From Sphagnum compactum (lineage: Eukaryota; Bryophyta; Sphagnopsida; Sphagnales), in NCBI GenBank assembly GCA_965153455.1, contig OZ234495.1, positions 2,976,001 to 3,040,000 of the forward strand: 64,000 nt of DNA, read 5' to 3'. A model generated the notes under the pieces. That model searched no databases, was not told where the DNA came from, and was given only the letters and a program-made list of their open reading frames with translations. Every line of letters begins with the position of its first letter. Position 1 is the stretch's first letter. Below are positions 26,378 to 41,019 of the stretch, in pieces. Made by a program: the position numbers and the translations under genes.

Positions 26378-28151
26378 AACAGTAGGCTGCTGAACTCTTT
26401 GCTGTGAGAAAAAGGATCTTGGCAGAAACCCTCCAGCTTCTTGTACTTGTTTACTCTAGGCTACTAGAAGTTGATTAGGTGTGAGTAAACTCTGTTTGCA
26501 GCCTAGTCCTTGTTGAATCAATGATAGTTCTTGCCTAGAATGCTTGAAGGGCTTGCATTGAGGACCACTGTTTTGGCAGGAGTCCTGGTCCTTATATATT
26601 GTTGATGAAGACACCCTCAACTGCCTGAGGTGTGCCTCTTGATTTTATACAGGTTGTCCAAAAGCTATGTGAATTTTGGTTGCTAAGCCTTTCATTATTC
26701 ATGTGCTGTCACATGATTTCACATCTCTTTGTACTCTCTCATCTTGATTGCTGTGTTGCATGTGATAGTGACATGCTGCCTCCAGATATGGAGATCTGAA
26801 ATGCAGAGCTTTGCAGACTTCCATCTCTCCAGAACCTATTCGGTCACGACTGTTACATGTGCTACAATAGGATTTCTGATTTTTGTAAGACCCGTTGCCC
26901 TTAGAACAGACATAGCATTGCTTGAGCTTTGTAGTTAATATGTGAACTCTGAACCTCAACAATCTGCAGTAGTAATCTAAATGAGATGTCTCCTCCTGTG
27001 TATGGTTTGGTGATCTTCAAGCCTCAAGCTGAGTTCTTGTTTGAGCAGAATCTGTGCACTCCAAGTTTCTTGAATTCTTAGGGATTCTTGAAGGGCGCAA
27101 CACCCATGCTGTGTGAGCAGCAAATGGTTGCAAAAAACCATCTTGTGAACCGGTGTAGTACACATGGGTAAATAACCAATCCTAAGGCACCTATATTGTG
27201 GTGAATGTACAAGACCTCAAATCAATTAATCCGGAATTCCTGCAATGCTTTTAGAATGGCAAATAATTGATAGTCTAATACATAGCTCAAAATGCAGCAT
27301 GCTAATATTGCTGCATTGTCAACTTTCAAGCCCAGTTGAAGAAAGAAACAGCAGATATGAGTAGAAACTTCACTAGTTACAAAATTAGCCTGCATCAACA
27401 ACTTCCGGTGGGACCACCACATAAAAGTGCAACTTAGCAGTTGTGTGGTTGTCTGTGCCTTTCTCAACCCCAAAAGTGAAAAATCCACATTACTCTGCAC
27501 CTGCCTGAAATGCTTCTCACGCTCTTGATTATTGAACAAATGTTGCCACTCTTTTTTATGCCAATTTTGTAATCAAAATGAACAACCAAGATCTCTCTCT
27601 CTACTACTGAATGCCTACTCTTTTACAAAGTGCCCTGCTCTGAGTCAGGTGTTTGCAGCACTGAATTCACTATTGCTGCCAAAACTCAGATCATCAGGCT
27701 GTTCTGGAGAACTGTGCTGCTAATCAACTACTTGATGCCAGGCACCACCTTCTCTTGTTACCATCCATCCATTGTTGGCTCTATAGCCAGCCACCTGCAT
27801 CATTGTCATCTTCATCTTAGTTCCATATGGCTTTAATTTATGATGACATCAAAATGACTCTTTTAGACCAACTCCCAAAGGATCTCCACACAATCCTGGG
27901 TGCAAAATTGCCCCACTCCCCCACTCAGACCCAATGGTTAGAAAACCCATCTGAAACAAATCACAAAAAGATAACTGCAAAGATACCAATGAAACTTTAA
28001 TCAACCCAAAAACTCCCCGCAGGAAAAGAAACTCTGAAACAAATTAACAGCCTTGCAGTATGGTTAGTACCTCTATGTATCCTAGCGGAGACAAGAATTC
28101 TCCTCCAGTGAGCTCCATGATAACTCTGAAATACTGTATCTCCATGATACT
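26378..28151. other. Convergent 3' region between calmodulin and PRT6
   Basis: Both flanking genes end into this 1.8-kb stretch, so it should contain both 3' untranslated regions. It is less AT-rich than the open intergenic DNA. Frames here are short and unrecognised on both strands. No poly(A) sites could be fixed. Confidence 0.5.
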
Positions 28152-31100
28152 CTAAAACACCGTATCTCGAGTTGTATGGGACAACACAGGAGAGCTGTAA
28201 TCCAGCCCATGGGATGCAACCTACACCAACAACCCAACATCTTCAACTCCAACAGAAGAGCTACAGAAGGGAAGCGTGGTGAATCAAATTACGAGCTGGT
28301 TTTCCTTGTTGTCAGATTTCTTGTTAGATCCCTATCTTCTTCAGCACATGCACAACAAAGTAAGCAGCCAGCAGACATGCAGCAGATGAATAACTCAATT
28401 TTACGGCTTGCATTCATTCATAATTGGAACATTCTCCCAACCTTCCAGTTTCATCTCTGAGAACCCACTGACAGCTTATGAAACAATGCAACAATCCTAG
28501 AGCATAAAGGTTTGAGCAATGAACCACCGAAAAAGAAACAGAGACAAGTACCATGGCAGTGAGTGAAGCATAGCGCTCCTGACATAAAAACAACGGCTTC
28601 CCTCTCCGCAAGTCAATGTCCTGCATGCCAGATGATGACACATCTAAAAACTATGCTTGCAGAAAACTGTACAAGTTCCTGACAAAGACCCATCTTCAAA
28701 CCCTTCAGGTCTTCAGGCTTAAAACAAGTTTATGTTGACTGTCAGCCATTGTCTACAAAGAACTACCAGGTACATACCAGTAAGGAAGATGAGCTGCTCA
28801 AAACTAGATACAATACTCTTCAGGATTCATGGAAAGAGGTTTCTCAATAGATGTATAGGCAGCAGTTACCTCCTCTCCATAGGCATCCAGATAAGGTGAA
28901 GGCCACATAGCTTGCCTCTCACATCGCTGTAGTAGAATAGTTGTTCGCTGTGACAAAAAAAAGATTCTGAGGATAACACAATCTGGACCAATCTAGTAAC
29001 CCTCAAACATGCTGATTTTTGTTATGGCCACACTGGGATCAGATCCACTCATTACCAACCACAGGGAAAGCCATGTGAGTACAACCTTCCAAGCAAGACA
29101 TATTCCATTCCACAATTCAGCTCAATAAGCACAACCAGCTGTCTTTTTTGTTCAAGATCTTGAGCTGCCAGCAATAGATGTAACTTCCCAATGGCTGACA
29201 TAATCTGATAAATCCACAGTTTTTTTTTGGCAATGAACTTCAAGCATTTCATAGACACAACTTGACCAGCATGACATACCTTCAACATCAAGAAGATACC
29301 GATGCCTGCCCCACATGTCATGGCATGCCTGTAACATTCCCCTTGTCCATTTATGCTGTGCCAAATGAAGAACAGAGCCTTCAGAATTTTAACTTTTTGT
29401 TTGACATATGAAACACTGGCGAAACACAAGCATGGAGAGAAACACAGATGAGGGTCAGGTCTTGACAAATTTACTAAAGGGAAAAGACATGGCAAAAAGA
29501 TCATGAGCCAGCTAATGTACCATGGCCAAGAAGGCAGTTGGGGTAGAGTGCATGTCAAATATACAACCATGCAAAGACTAATTATGACTCTGCTACCTGA
29601 TCACTTGACACAAAACTGTACTTTTACCCTTTTGTTAGTGATGTGGTTCCTTACTGTCCTGGTGGCCCAACAACCCAAACACCGTCTCTGGCTGTATCTT
29701 TTCACAGATATCTAGAGTGTGACATGCAACTTAAGAGGAAATGGTGAACCTACCTGCAACAAAGACGTTGACTAACTGCACAACAAAGAGCCCCACACAA
29801 GAGGCACAATGCTGGCCGCTCTGGTACAGTGTTACAGCGTGGGCACCGCTCTTTCACATAACTGCACCAAATAGTCATTCAACATCTGTTAAATTCCACA
29901 TCTCGGAATAAAGGTCACCTGCACTGACTAAACATTTGACAATGAGTTCTGCTTGCACAAAATCATCATGACTTCAAACACACAAGATATAGATGTCCTT
30001 TCTGCACACTTCCAATCTAGCAAGACATACAACAAAAGTTGGCAAGCAAACTCTCAATTCAGTTGAGAGGTGATAGAATGCACCGTTGCAGGAGATCCTG
30101 AAACAGATTCGGAAGCTGCATCATTTGGAAAGGTGCTGCAGTGGTCAGATGGGGACTTTGACGAGGGAGGTGCATCCCTGCATCAGTCTTTACATGCTGG
30201 CACCAGCTTAGCACAAGGTCATGCACACTGTGCTGCTCAAGCAGATCTGGTAAGGGAGGAATAGAAAATGCACGCTCCAGCTGTTCCAACTCCTCCATCT
30301 CCAGCAATATCTGGCTCTCTGAATCACGCACATCCGAAGCTGAAGAGCTAGCTCCTAGCAAATTCACATGTCCCTCAGGAATCTCCCATGAGTGGGCCCG
30401 GGCAACTGGAAGAACTTGTGTCGATCCAGACATCAGATTCTGTAACAGACTACACCTTCGGAGGAAAACCAGTGTGAGTCGACGAACAACAACCAATGGG
30501 GGTCTGGCAGGGATGGCAGCTGCATTCTCATCCAAGGAGGATTGTGCCACCACAGTTCCAGCTAGAGCTGCATTAACAGCTGTCATAAATGAGCGTGAAG
30601 ATGGTGCCAATTCAGCATCTGAAATCAACAATGTGCCAGCCTGTGCAATAATCTGAAAGACCTCCACCCAAATCACAGTCATTTGCTGATGGAGAAAGCC
30701 TCAAGGGTTTACAGTTTAGGGTTTAGGGATGGAACAACAGCCAGCAATGCATGGTTTCTGAACAGCAAGGTCAAACCACTTGATGCAAGGACCCAACAGA
30801 GGAAAATCAGAAAAAAATTGAAGTGTTGCAGCATACACAGCTTCGATAGCAAGATAAAAAGGAATGATTCTTGGGATGGGATAAATACCTGGGTCACACA
30901 CACAAGATAGAAGAGATGTACAAGTGCTGTGAATGGAGCACCATTGGCAGGGAAAGGTAAGGGCAGGCAAAAAAGGAGCCAAATAAATGAACAAAAGGGG
31001 TCATGAATCAGCACTGGATCTGCCAATCGTTTCCAAAACTGCACATCTGCTGAATCCTGACTCTTCTCTAAATATTGCAAGAGTGAAGAGAAATTGCCTG

Positions 31101-34100
31101 CACCACCAGCACAATTTGACCACAAGAAAATCTCATGCCATTAGACATCAGCATTATGTACTACATCTCCTGCACTCATGGAAAATGTTACCACCCATAT
31201 CAAAAGCTCCATGAGATTTGCAAATTAGGTGGCAAGAGAACTGCACACCTATAGAGCAAAATCATATGAACAGAACCAATCAAGGAACAGAGAAACAGAT
31301 GGCAAAAGAGTTAATATCACATGACAGCCATAGTTTCCACACACTACAGCAACCTTACATTAAGGACAACTCACCATGCAAGGGTTTCTCAGCACACATG
31401 TCTGTGGATATGCCATGAGCAATGGAGTCCACTAGCAACTGCATGCCCCTTGCCCGAAGGAGGACCGCCTGCCTGCTTTGACTTTGAGTGGCTTTGGCCA
31501 CATGCAGCAGCAGAGGCAAGACAGATCCCCTGGTTGCATCACCCACCTCACTCAAAGCCACAAGGCCACTGGCTATCCCCACACCAACCTTGTGACTACG
31601 AGCAGCCAACTCTGCAGACATGAGTGAATAGCGGAAAACATCCCATAGAAGTAACCCCTGGGGCACACGACCATGGAAAAAGCTACTGAAGTGGTCCTGC
31701 TTTGGATAGAACAGACCACACAATCGCATCGCCAGAGCTTCAAGAACTCCCTTCACAGAGTCAGGCAGCTGTGGATCAACCACCTTGCGGAACCCAGGCT
31801 TCGACACCAATTCCTCTGCCTTAATCAGAAGACGTAAACCATGCTCCAGCTGCAAACACCCTGCATCACCAGTTGTGCTTCCTCCAGATAGTTGGGGGAT
31901 GCTTGGAGGTTTGAATAGGATATTCAATCCTGTATGGCCAGGCAAAACTGGCAGAATGGAATTTGCAAGCCGCCGACAAACTGGGCATAGAAATTCCCCC
32001 TGCCAAAAATTTGAACACCTTTAACATCCAGGAGGCTGCAAGGTACAGCTGAAAAGCGCAACTTGTGACGAGATGCTACAAGAATGCAGTCACAAGAAAG
32101 GACATCTCAATGTTGACCAAACCCATCTCAAACAGATCAACTCAATAACTCCAACAGCACCATGTATTCATACCATGTCCGGGTCCACAATTTGCACACC
32201 CTCAAACAGGGCCCTGCTGTAGTACCTGAATACAACCCAATGGGTACAGCAATACACAAGCCAATGTAAAAGTGAACAAAAGATAACAGGGAATATCAAA
32301 ACTTGCTTAAGAGATCCTAGTGCCTATTATGTATATTATGATGCCTGGAAAAACTGCAAAAGTTATGCAAAGTTTCCGAACATAAATATAAATTCCTGGT
32401 CATCTTTCCATCAACCAGAAGCAAATCCAACCCACCCAAAATACCTCTGGAGAAGTGATGAAAAGTAACGGTCAAGGCACTCCTGATGAACAGCGTGCCC
32501 ACAAGCTGACAGATAGACACCAACACTGTCGCTCATTCCATTCGTATGCAACATGGTGGACTCTGTAATAGATTGGGAAGTGCGTGCAGGGATCCTCCGG
32601 ATACGTGCTGGACGTGCCTCTCCTCTTCCTGGTTCAGTATCTCCCTGCCGATTAGACTCACCCCCTACTTGTTGCTGAACTTCCAAAGGAATGCGAGACA
32701 CAGCTGTCACATACTCAGCCAACACACTTGCAACTGCAGAACCTCTGCTCGTGCTGCTCTCTTCTTGCTCCCGCTCACCATGGTTGTCCTCCCACCAGTT
32801 TACAATTGAGCCAACTGGAACAGACAGAAAAACGTCAGACCAGTACACTATTGAGCCCTGAACAAAAGTACCTAATTCATAACTGTTGCCACCTTCCTGC
32901 CATAGATACAAACAAACACCAGCATAATCCATGAAATAGGCTGCCTAGGCAGAGACAGAACATGGACCTTCAGCAGTTCTGGTCTCACTACTGTTCTCTG
33001 CTTCCGTGATTTCACTGCTGGACTCGACCTCCTCTGACTCAGTGTCTGCAGGATGCCCCACTGCTCCTACAGCTGCAGTAGCAGCTTCTGGAACCAATCC
33101 GACTGTGTTCCGAATGCCTGGCGGAAGCCCATTGCGGATGAGCTCAAGAAGGTCCTCACCTTCCAGCAGGCGTGCCCGAGTTTGAGCATTTCCTAAAGCA
33201 TCCTGGATCCAGTGTAACAGCTCAGCTGTGGTGTGCATGTCCCTACTTGCCCCTTCTGCCCCTGACCCAGCTGCAGTACTAGTCCCCAGTGCTTCGTCCT
33301 CCCTTTCCATAAAAGCTGGCACTGAGCTTCGCTGCCATGATGGGGTGGCTTTCTCAGCAATGTCAAGCAGCTTTGATTTCTGTAAGGTAACAGACAGAGA
33401 TCAGCAACCGATTTAGCACATAATCAAGTATCATAGCAGTTGTGCTAACCTGACCCATAAGTCCACAGAATGGTATAAACACGACTGAAGAAGACAGGGA
33501 ATGTTGCAGAGAGGCACATTGCTGCACAGAACTTATTACCTAGACGACAGGTTCACAGTACTTCTGCCCGAATATCATGAAAACGGATGCAACAGTTGGT
33601 TTAAAAAAGGAAGACCCAACACATGTTGGACACCATTGGAATCAACTTTACTGGAGTGCCTTCTCATGTTCCAGCTTGATCCTCATTTAAGACAGCAAAA
33701 ATAAATACCTGCACAAGGATCAAAAAACATATCGGGCTTGCAGATGTCGAATCGCGACACAGTGAACACGCAGTTGCATGAGAATCTTCAGACATCACAT
33801 CATTCACTATTCCAGAATCTTTGGGTCGTTTTGCTTCAGCCTCATCTCCTTTCCCTTGACCACTACTCTCTTCTGTTGGCTGATAATTGGCAATAAACTT
33901 TTCCTGTGCAGCTTTCATTTTTGCCTACAAACCAATTATCAAGAGGAATTCAGCTCATTTACATTCCACACTACAGATCACCCACATGAACATGCTGCAG
34001 CAATGGGAAGAGGTTGTGCAACAATTCTGCCTGCCGTTTTATGTATGTGAAGTGGTGACCCACCATAACAGCAGCTTGACGTTCTCGAGCAATCACTCGT

Positions 34101-37100
34101 CGTTTCTCCATATCAATGACTGAAGCCTCATCCTTGGTCTCAGTGTTGCCAGATGCACTAGCCCTGGAAGTTCCACTACCTGAAAGCCTGTGAATAATGT
34201 CCGGAGCAAGTGACTCAATCTCATACATGCATTCTCTACTCAATTGAGTAAACCGTACCAGCAAACTTCTGATCAAGTCTGCAACATTATAACGTCCAGC
34301 TTCACCCACGGTCAGCCGTGACGCATTCCCTGTACTGAACTTGCGCAGAAGTAAAACCAGCAGAGACAACAGACTCTGCCGCTCAAGCATCATAGTATCA
34401 TCTGCCCACCGCACAAACACCCTCTCGACAGCATGCACAAGGAGTGGTGGCCTTTCCTGCACACCAATAAAATTCCCACTTTTGAGGAGAGGTGATGAAG
34501 ACCTGAGATTGGATGAGGTATGCCCACTAGAGGAAGCTCCAGGTTCAGTGGACTCAACAACAGGACAGCTAGGGCCCACCTTGTTTTGAGCAGCTGCTGC
34601 ACACACATCCAAAGCTAAAGCCAGCAAATGGAGTGCTGTGAAGAGCATTCCTTCAGATGCCCGTGAGTTTGACAAGTTCTCAGCATAGGTGGCATGAAAG
34701 AACACAGAGCGCAGAATGTCATGGACTCTTCCAGAGATCACAAACTGTCCCATGGCCTGTAGCTGCACAAATGGCTGTTTCCAACGAGGCAATTGTACAA
34801 ACACAGCAGGAGCATTGCATGCTTGCAAGTAACGCTCCTCTGCAGACTGCAGCTCTCGTGGGCTCCATCGTGGATGATAAAGATCCAGCTCTTGCCAGCA
34901 CTCTTCTCGCAACACATACTTACCCTGTTCACAACATCACCCAACAGGTGCAGTCAGATCTACAACAGTCCACCAAGAGCCAAGGAACAAGCAAACTGCC
35001 ACAGATTCTATAATAGTAACAACCCATCCCTCAGCTACAAATATACAATACTTTTCTGCAGGAAACTTGTGTTCTTTTCTGACCAGCATACATTGATTCC
35101 ACACAAGATATGTGATGAGCAAAAAACATGTGACAAAACAACCTGTTGCATGCCAGAAGGATTACGGAATGCTGCTACAGCATCCAAACACTCTTGCACA
35201 TGTTTGTTGTCCTGCAGGCGTGGAGGAAGAGCCTTCAGCAATAAGCTGTGCGTGGCATCCCCAACAGCCAACCTCTGTACCAACTCCCGTCGCAAAGCCT
35301 CTACCGTTGTCAATCCACAAAATCCCCGTTCAGACACTAACCGTATGATCAGAGCTAGAAATTCCTGAGCTAATATGGGCTCGTATCTGCACACCCCCCC
35401 CAATAGAATTAACCACAATCAAAAACTGTAATGAATCCCCAATATGTATTGCAAGCTCACTCTTAAGATTTAAAATCTCCTCCTGCCAAAGCAGCACTGC
35501 CCCAAATTGTTTCTTGCAGCCAACAACCGGACTTCTCCTCAATGCATAGAAACCCATTAGGATGCAACATATAGCAATGAAAAATACATGCAGTTTTGGT
35601 CATGTATTCTTACTCATTAGGACTCGAAAGGGTGAGATCAAAGTAGGCTGTCAGTCCAAAACGTGTTTGGATTCGCTCAACAAATTCTTCTGGAGGTGCC
35701 ATCACTGAGCAGCACTGCAGCAGAAACAAATCCAGCTCCAGACTATCTTCACACCTGCCATCAACAAGAAGTGCCTAAGTCATGCATGACTATTATTGCA
35801 ACCACTCTAGCTCCATGCTCATCTTTAGGGTAAAGCTATGGTGAGGGGTTCTCAGAAGATCATCTAATGCTATCAATATACACAATTACCTGTCAGGGCA
35901 ATAGTCTCCAGACCCATCAGTCCCAAAATGCTATAGTGCACCTCAAACTGTCCTCCCAGCTGTAGGGCAGATTAGGGTTCCAGTTGTAGATAGGACAGGG
36001 GGGAAAGCTACTATATCTTTTCCTCTTTCCTGACCTGGGGGATTTGTTAAAGATTGCTTTCACAAGAATAGAAGGCATCCAGAGTACCCACCAATGCACA
36101 GTATGGTAGAGTTCACAGAGGCCACTGGTAGAGTGGCCATTGCGACGCCACATACCAGCCTGCACCTGGGCACACAACACTTGCAGACGCAACGGATGCT
36201 CCATCAAGGCTGCAGCAAACCCAGGCACTTGAAACCGTGCTGGAAAAAGCTCTGCCAACAGCCTCCTACTTCCTTGTAATAAGCCACTGTTGGCTGCAGA
36301 TAATCCTTCCCCCCTGATAAGAAGCCCAGCTGATTGGGCAGAATAAAGTTCGAGAACTTTGTGCAGCAGCAGTCCGAGCATTCGGTGCAATGGAATATGG
36401 TAAGATACTTCCTGTCTGCTCACATCAAAATCAATTACAGGCCATTCATCATCCTCAAACAGCTGCCCAAATCCAGCCCCAGAAACATCCACATCAACAC
36501 CCATCCACCATTCTGGTCGCACTTTTTCCCCTGCCAAAACCCCTTTGCCAAGCCCTGGATGTAAGATGTCGACATCCATATCTGCAGCCTGGTTTGTACT
36601 AGCAGTTGTTACAGGAACAGATCGTTCTTGGACAACTTCAGACAGAACTCGAGGCTCGGGGACTGAGAAGTGCCTGCCACGACGCAACCATTCTCTTATT
36701 GTCCTCCCTCTTCCTTGAGTAACCGCCCCCTCTCCTTCACCTGCAGCAGCAGGAGCAGCAGGTGGTGGCTCCACAACATTTTGATTCATTCCTCTGTCCC
36801 ATCCTCTGCCCCGCCATTGCACCCCCCTTTGCAACCCTGAACCTTGACCAATATCAATGCCCACCTGACCTGATTTGGCTATCTCCCTTGAGGAATCCAA
36901 AGCCAGCCAGGTGGCCAGGACTTGTGTACATTCAGAAATAAGCCAAGTCAATGGTCCTGACATTGTCGTTCCTGTTGTGGACCCTTCTGTGGCCTTTCTC
37001 CCGTCTCCCACCTTCACCTTGACCTCACTGGGACAACAACTTACACCCACCAGAGAAGTCGCATCATACATCTCCACATCTGACTCAGTCCTGCCACTGC

Positions 37101-40100
37101 TGCTGCTACAAGCAACAGCTGCTGCTGCTTCACCATCACTGCACCCCACTTTAGCAGGCTTGCTAGCATCAAGGTCATGGTTTGATTTTTCACAACCAGC
37201 TGTGCCTAAGTCATTCTGAGACTTATGTTCAGGTATCTTATCAATGCTCACCTCAGCATTGCCTGATGCAGCTGCGCCTGCAACAAAGAGAGGATGGATG
37301 GGGGCCATGTGCACCTCCAGGAGATAAGCTGAACCCCACTCGTCACTCTCTTCTTCCACGTGCATGGTCGTAATTCGCCGCTGTGGATACATACCTTGCA
37401 CAAATGCAAGCAAGTGAAGCCAAGCCCTTGCCAGCTCAAGGCGATCCTGTGCAACATGCTGCGCCACTTCCAAGTGGCTCATCACATATCGAATGTCTTC
37501 TAGCACTCGAAAGTAAAGTCGATTCACAATCGGAGCCTTACTCACCTGCAGTGGAAATACAAACCCAAAATCCACACACTCTTCACCTCCAGACAGAAAA
37601 AGATGAAACAATCATCTGTGATCTGAATGGGTCACCAGTAGATTGAAGTTCCTACCATTACAAGCTTTCATGCCAAAGACGTCTCCCCAATGCACTTTCA
37701 GCAACAAATTCCTTGTTGGAATCAAAAGCTAGAGGACCTTATGAGACATTCACTATGCACAGGCACTACAAAATTTATGTGCACAGACTACACAGACTAC
37801 ACACTCACTCATGTGGATCTTAAGAAACAACATACCATGAGTCGGCCATCGTCTCCAACACAGGAGCAGAAAAACTCTTTCAAAGTCTCAAGAAGCATAT
37901 CCAAGAGCCGTGACTCTGTCACCAATTTAGGTGTGAGGGTAGGAACTGTGAAAATCTGTACAGAGAAGCTGCCAAGTATGGCTTGTTCCCGGTTCTTGCT
38001 ATTGGGTGCACCCCCAGGTGCTGCTGCAGTCTCTTCTGCCACCGAATCACGCAGAAACTTTGGATAGTGGGATATAAATATCTGGGCGAATGTATGCTTG
38101 AAATTGCTATCCCCCAAGAGTTTGTACAAAAGTTCATGCAAGGATGTAACAACTGCCTTTGGCAAGAAGTACTCTGTTCTCATTAATATATCTAGAATGT
38201 CCGCGCTCTTCTTTCCCACCACATCAGCAGTGAAGGCCAGCATACTTTCACTGCAGTTGCAAAACTCAAGGAGCATGTCAATGCAAGCCACTGAAAGCTG
38301 TGTTGCCACCTTCTCCTCCTTTGTCTGCAGACTCCACTTCTTGGGCTTGCCATCTGCTACACGATCTGCAGCTACCAGTCGAGATGCCCAGCAAGAGAGG
38401 AGGGCTTGCAGCACTGGTGTGGCTATTGCTACAACAGAGGGAGTCAGAGATGCCACCTGTCCAGGACCACAGTGTCGGGAGCAGAACCCAGACTGCTTCC
38501 ATGCAGTGATATCTCCACAGTCACAGCAACCTCCACCTGTACGAATCATCGAATAGTCATGTGTTGCATGATTGCCATGTTGGAAGCAAGGAACACAAAT
38601 GGCACAAGTGGGATCATGCTCGCATGTGCGACACCGATATGCAATGTCATTGCTCCCCCAGACTGCCCCACACACTCCTCTCGTACCACCATTCTGTTGG
38701 CGTGCATCCGCTAGCACTGCCTGGGGCTCCCCCTCAAACATTGCCCACTGCACCCACTTGAGTGCATCCCGACACTGATTTTGGAATTCCTTTCGTAAGC
38801 CAGATCTTTGAGTAGTCTCATCTGCTCCTTCTGCTGTGCCAGGTGGTACCTCATCAACTCCCGGTAACAATGCAGCAATAACTGCTTGCAGTTGTGCCCT
38901 ATGCTCCCTCACATACACCACAACCCCTGCCTGGCCTCTCTCCAAATATTCTGGAGGTACACCGCACTTGACCAACCTCTGCAAACACATACAAACACAC
39001 ACACACACCCATCAATCAAAATGAGCATTGTCCGTTCCATGTACACACAGAAACAACAATTGTTTTTTCCTTGTTAAAACAAGTTCATGTGCACATGATA
39101 ACCACAGAGCAAAGATTTTTGGCACCCCCTGATGTTTTGAATGAGACCTTCAAACTCAAAATCTCCACTTCGATAGGTACTTCTTCCAATGACACTCATA
39201 GTTAGTAGTGTCTGCAGTTCATGTTGTTCTTTCTAAAGTCCCAACAACTCCATACACAAAATCAAGACAACTTTGAAAGGACATGCAAGACTCCTCATAT
39301 TCATCTAAGGATGATGATTGTCACTACCATCTGGCTCCTTCCAGAAAGCCTAATTTCAACAACACCCAATCACTCAAAGAAACAAACCACTGTATCTAAT
39401 ATCTTATCTGTTCTTCTCTTCTCTGCTTGCAATTATGATTGCAACATATTACATAAATGGTCCTCTTTCAATTCTTTCAACGCAACAGCCAAATACAACA
39501 AATCCCTCCAACAACAACAACAGGCCTCCAGAAGCCAATTCCCAACAGCCCACAAAATTCATTCTCCCATGTGACACCCAAAAAGTTCTACATTTCTTCA
39601 TTGTCGGGCCTTTCCAGACCACCTGGTCAGACTTTGGTTCCCTCACTCAGAGTTCAGTTGTTCTATCTACATCTCTGGATTTGCTTTCCAATGCTTCAGG
39701 TCATCCCATATAACACCATGTCATCAACATGTCATGCCATCTCCCCCAACTTCTGACAAGTACCCAGCCATGGCCTAAAAGAGCAGAAGATGTTGCAACA
39801 CCGACTTGAACTCATGCTAAAGTCATGCTACTTCTTTTGCAATTCCTCACTAGCAATGATCAAAGCACAATAAATTGCTTCAGATGGAAAAAGGCTAATA
39901 GGAAATCAATCAAGGAGCACACACATACACACACTTCTTTTTCTTCTTCTTTTTCTTTTTTTTTCCCCATTTCCAAAAACCTACTCATCCATGTGCCCTG
40001 CTGCCTCTGTCAACGGATTCTCACTACTAACAGTCAACTCCTGAGAAATCTCCAACACAAAAAAAGAGAAAGTTACAGAACTCACATTGGTAGAATCATC

Positions 40101-40476
40101 CACAGACCAGAACAACACATCACAAACACATGCACTCTACAAGACCCAATTCCTGAAATGGAGTAAATTCCTCTAGCATTTTTTCCTCTGGAACATTCCC
40201 TCCAGCAGCATCCATACATATACAAAGGAAATCAAATCCTTACGCCAAAAATCGGCTCCAGAAGCAAAATCTCACAACAGCAGCGACAGACAGAAAAGAT
40301 GTTCCAGCACCACCCAGAATCTACAACCCCAAAAAAACAAAACGTACTTGGATTATAGCATCCGAGGACACGGAGGGGATGTTGGAGGTGACACTCCCGG
40401 TAGACGTGGTCGTCCCCATGGTGCTGCTATTGGCAGACGCACTTCCTCCCGTGGTGGATGTCGCAGGCCCCTCCAT
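28152..40476 (-). CDS. PRT6: E3 ubiquitin-protein ligase PRT6 (UBR1-type N-recognin)
   Basis: PRT6 recognises proteins with basic N-terminal residues through its UBR box and drives their ubiquitination (Arg/N-degron pathway, which controls group VII ERF factors in flowering plants). Exons, read on the - strand: 40348-40476, 37836-38978, 36092-37545, 35614-35754, 35143-35386, 34064-34924, 33709-33924, about 32989-33379, 32445-32814, 32174-32225, 31375-31999, 30889-31097, 30084-30652, 29754-29861, 29280-29355, 28870-28947, 28552-28620, 28152-28220. They sum to 6,804 nt (2,267 residues) and all phases agree, but the exon 8 donor is a choice among weak candidates. The UBR box lies at about residues 143-212 (CGAVWGSNDIAYRCRTCEHD, GGGCCDCGD). 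RING ligands are CSLC (about 1377), CGHAVHQEC (about 1631) and CPVC (about 1672). The C-terminal Cys-rich domain has CPRCNTVPERPALCLLCG and HAMTCGAGIGIF, then WPSPYLDAYGEE and VASHGLD at the end. The start is the only Met opening a frame that joins exon 2. Arabidopsis PRT6 is shorter (about 2,000 residues); extra length lies in Ser/Ala/Gly-rich linkers. Confidence 0.95.
30715..30728. repeat. Telomere-type (TTTAGGG)2 within a PRT6 intron
   Basis: Two adjacent TTTAGGG units in the intron between PRT6 exons 13 and 12 (30653-30888). Short enough to be chance or a telo-box-like motif. Confidence 0.7.
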
Positions 40477-41010
40477 CTCTCCCCTCCTGTTCCTTCCCTA
40501 CCCACCTAACCTACCTACCTTATTGCCCTAATCTTTGTTTTCCTACTCCAGCCAGCCAGCCTTCCTTCCTTCCTTCCTTTCCCTGCCCCCCACTCTTCTC
40601 ATGCACTGCGCCAAACACATATGCTATAGTGGTGCATCGCAATCGCCCTTCGTTTTTTTCTTTTTCCTCCTGTTATTGGTTCTATGATCCCCGGCGTCTT
40701 CCCTCGATTTCCTACCTCCACAACCCACACCAAGTCCCGGGGCTTCGGCTTCCTTCCGTCCTGCACTGTGTGTGCCACGGTTCCTTGTCTGCGTGTCTGC
40801 GTTTCTGTCTGTGTCTGTGTGTCTGTTTTGGGTGCTGCTGCAAAAATGGGTTTTCCAAAGCGCACATGCACTGCAGCAAACGAGAGAGTGAAAAATACAA
40901 ACGAAAGGGGTATGAGAGCTTTTCATTTCTGCCCCCTCATACGGACCTGCCCGCCCCTCACATCTTCGGGCTGCAGCGGCCGGCGGAGCTGGCACGCCAG
41001 CTGCCAATTC
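40477..41010 (-). promoter_or_regulatory. Promoter and 5' leader region of PRT6
   Basis: Immediately upstream of the PRT6 start codon. The + strand is CT-rich with CCTTCCTTCCTTCC and poly-pyrimidine runs, thus purine-rich in the PRT6 sense, then GC-rich toward 41000. Overlapping open frames on both strands in this region are composition artefacts. No TATA box was identified. Confidence 0.4.
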
Positions 41011-41019
41011 CTAGGGTCA

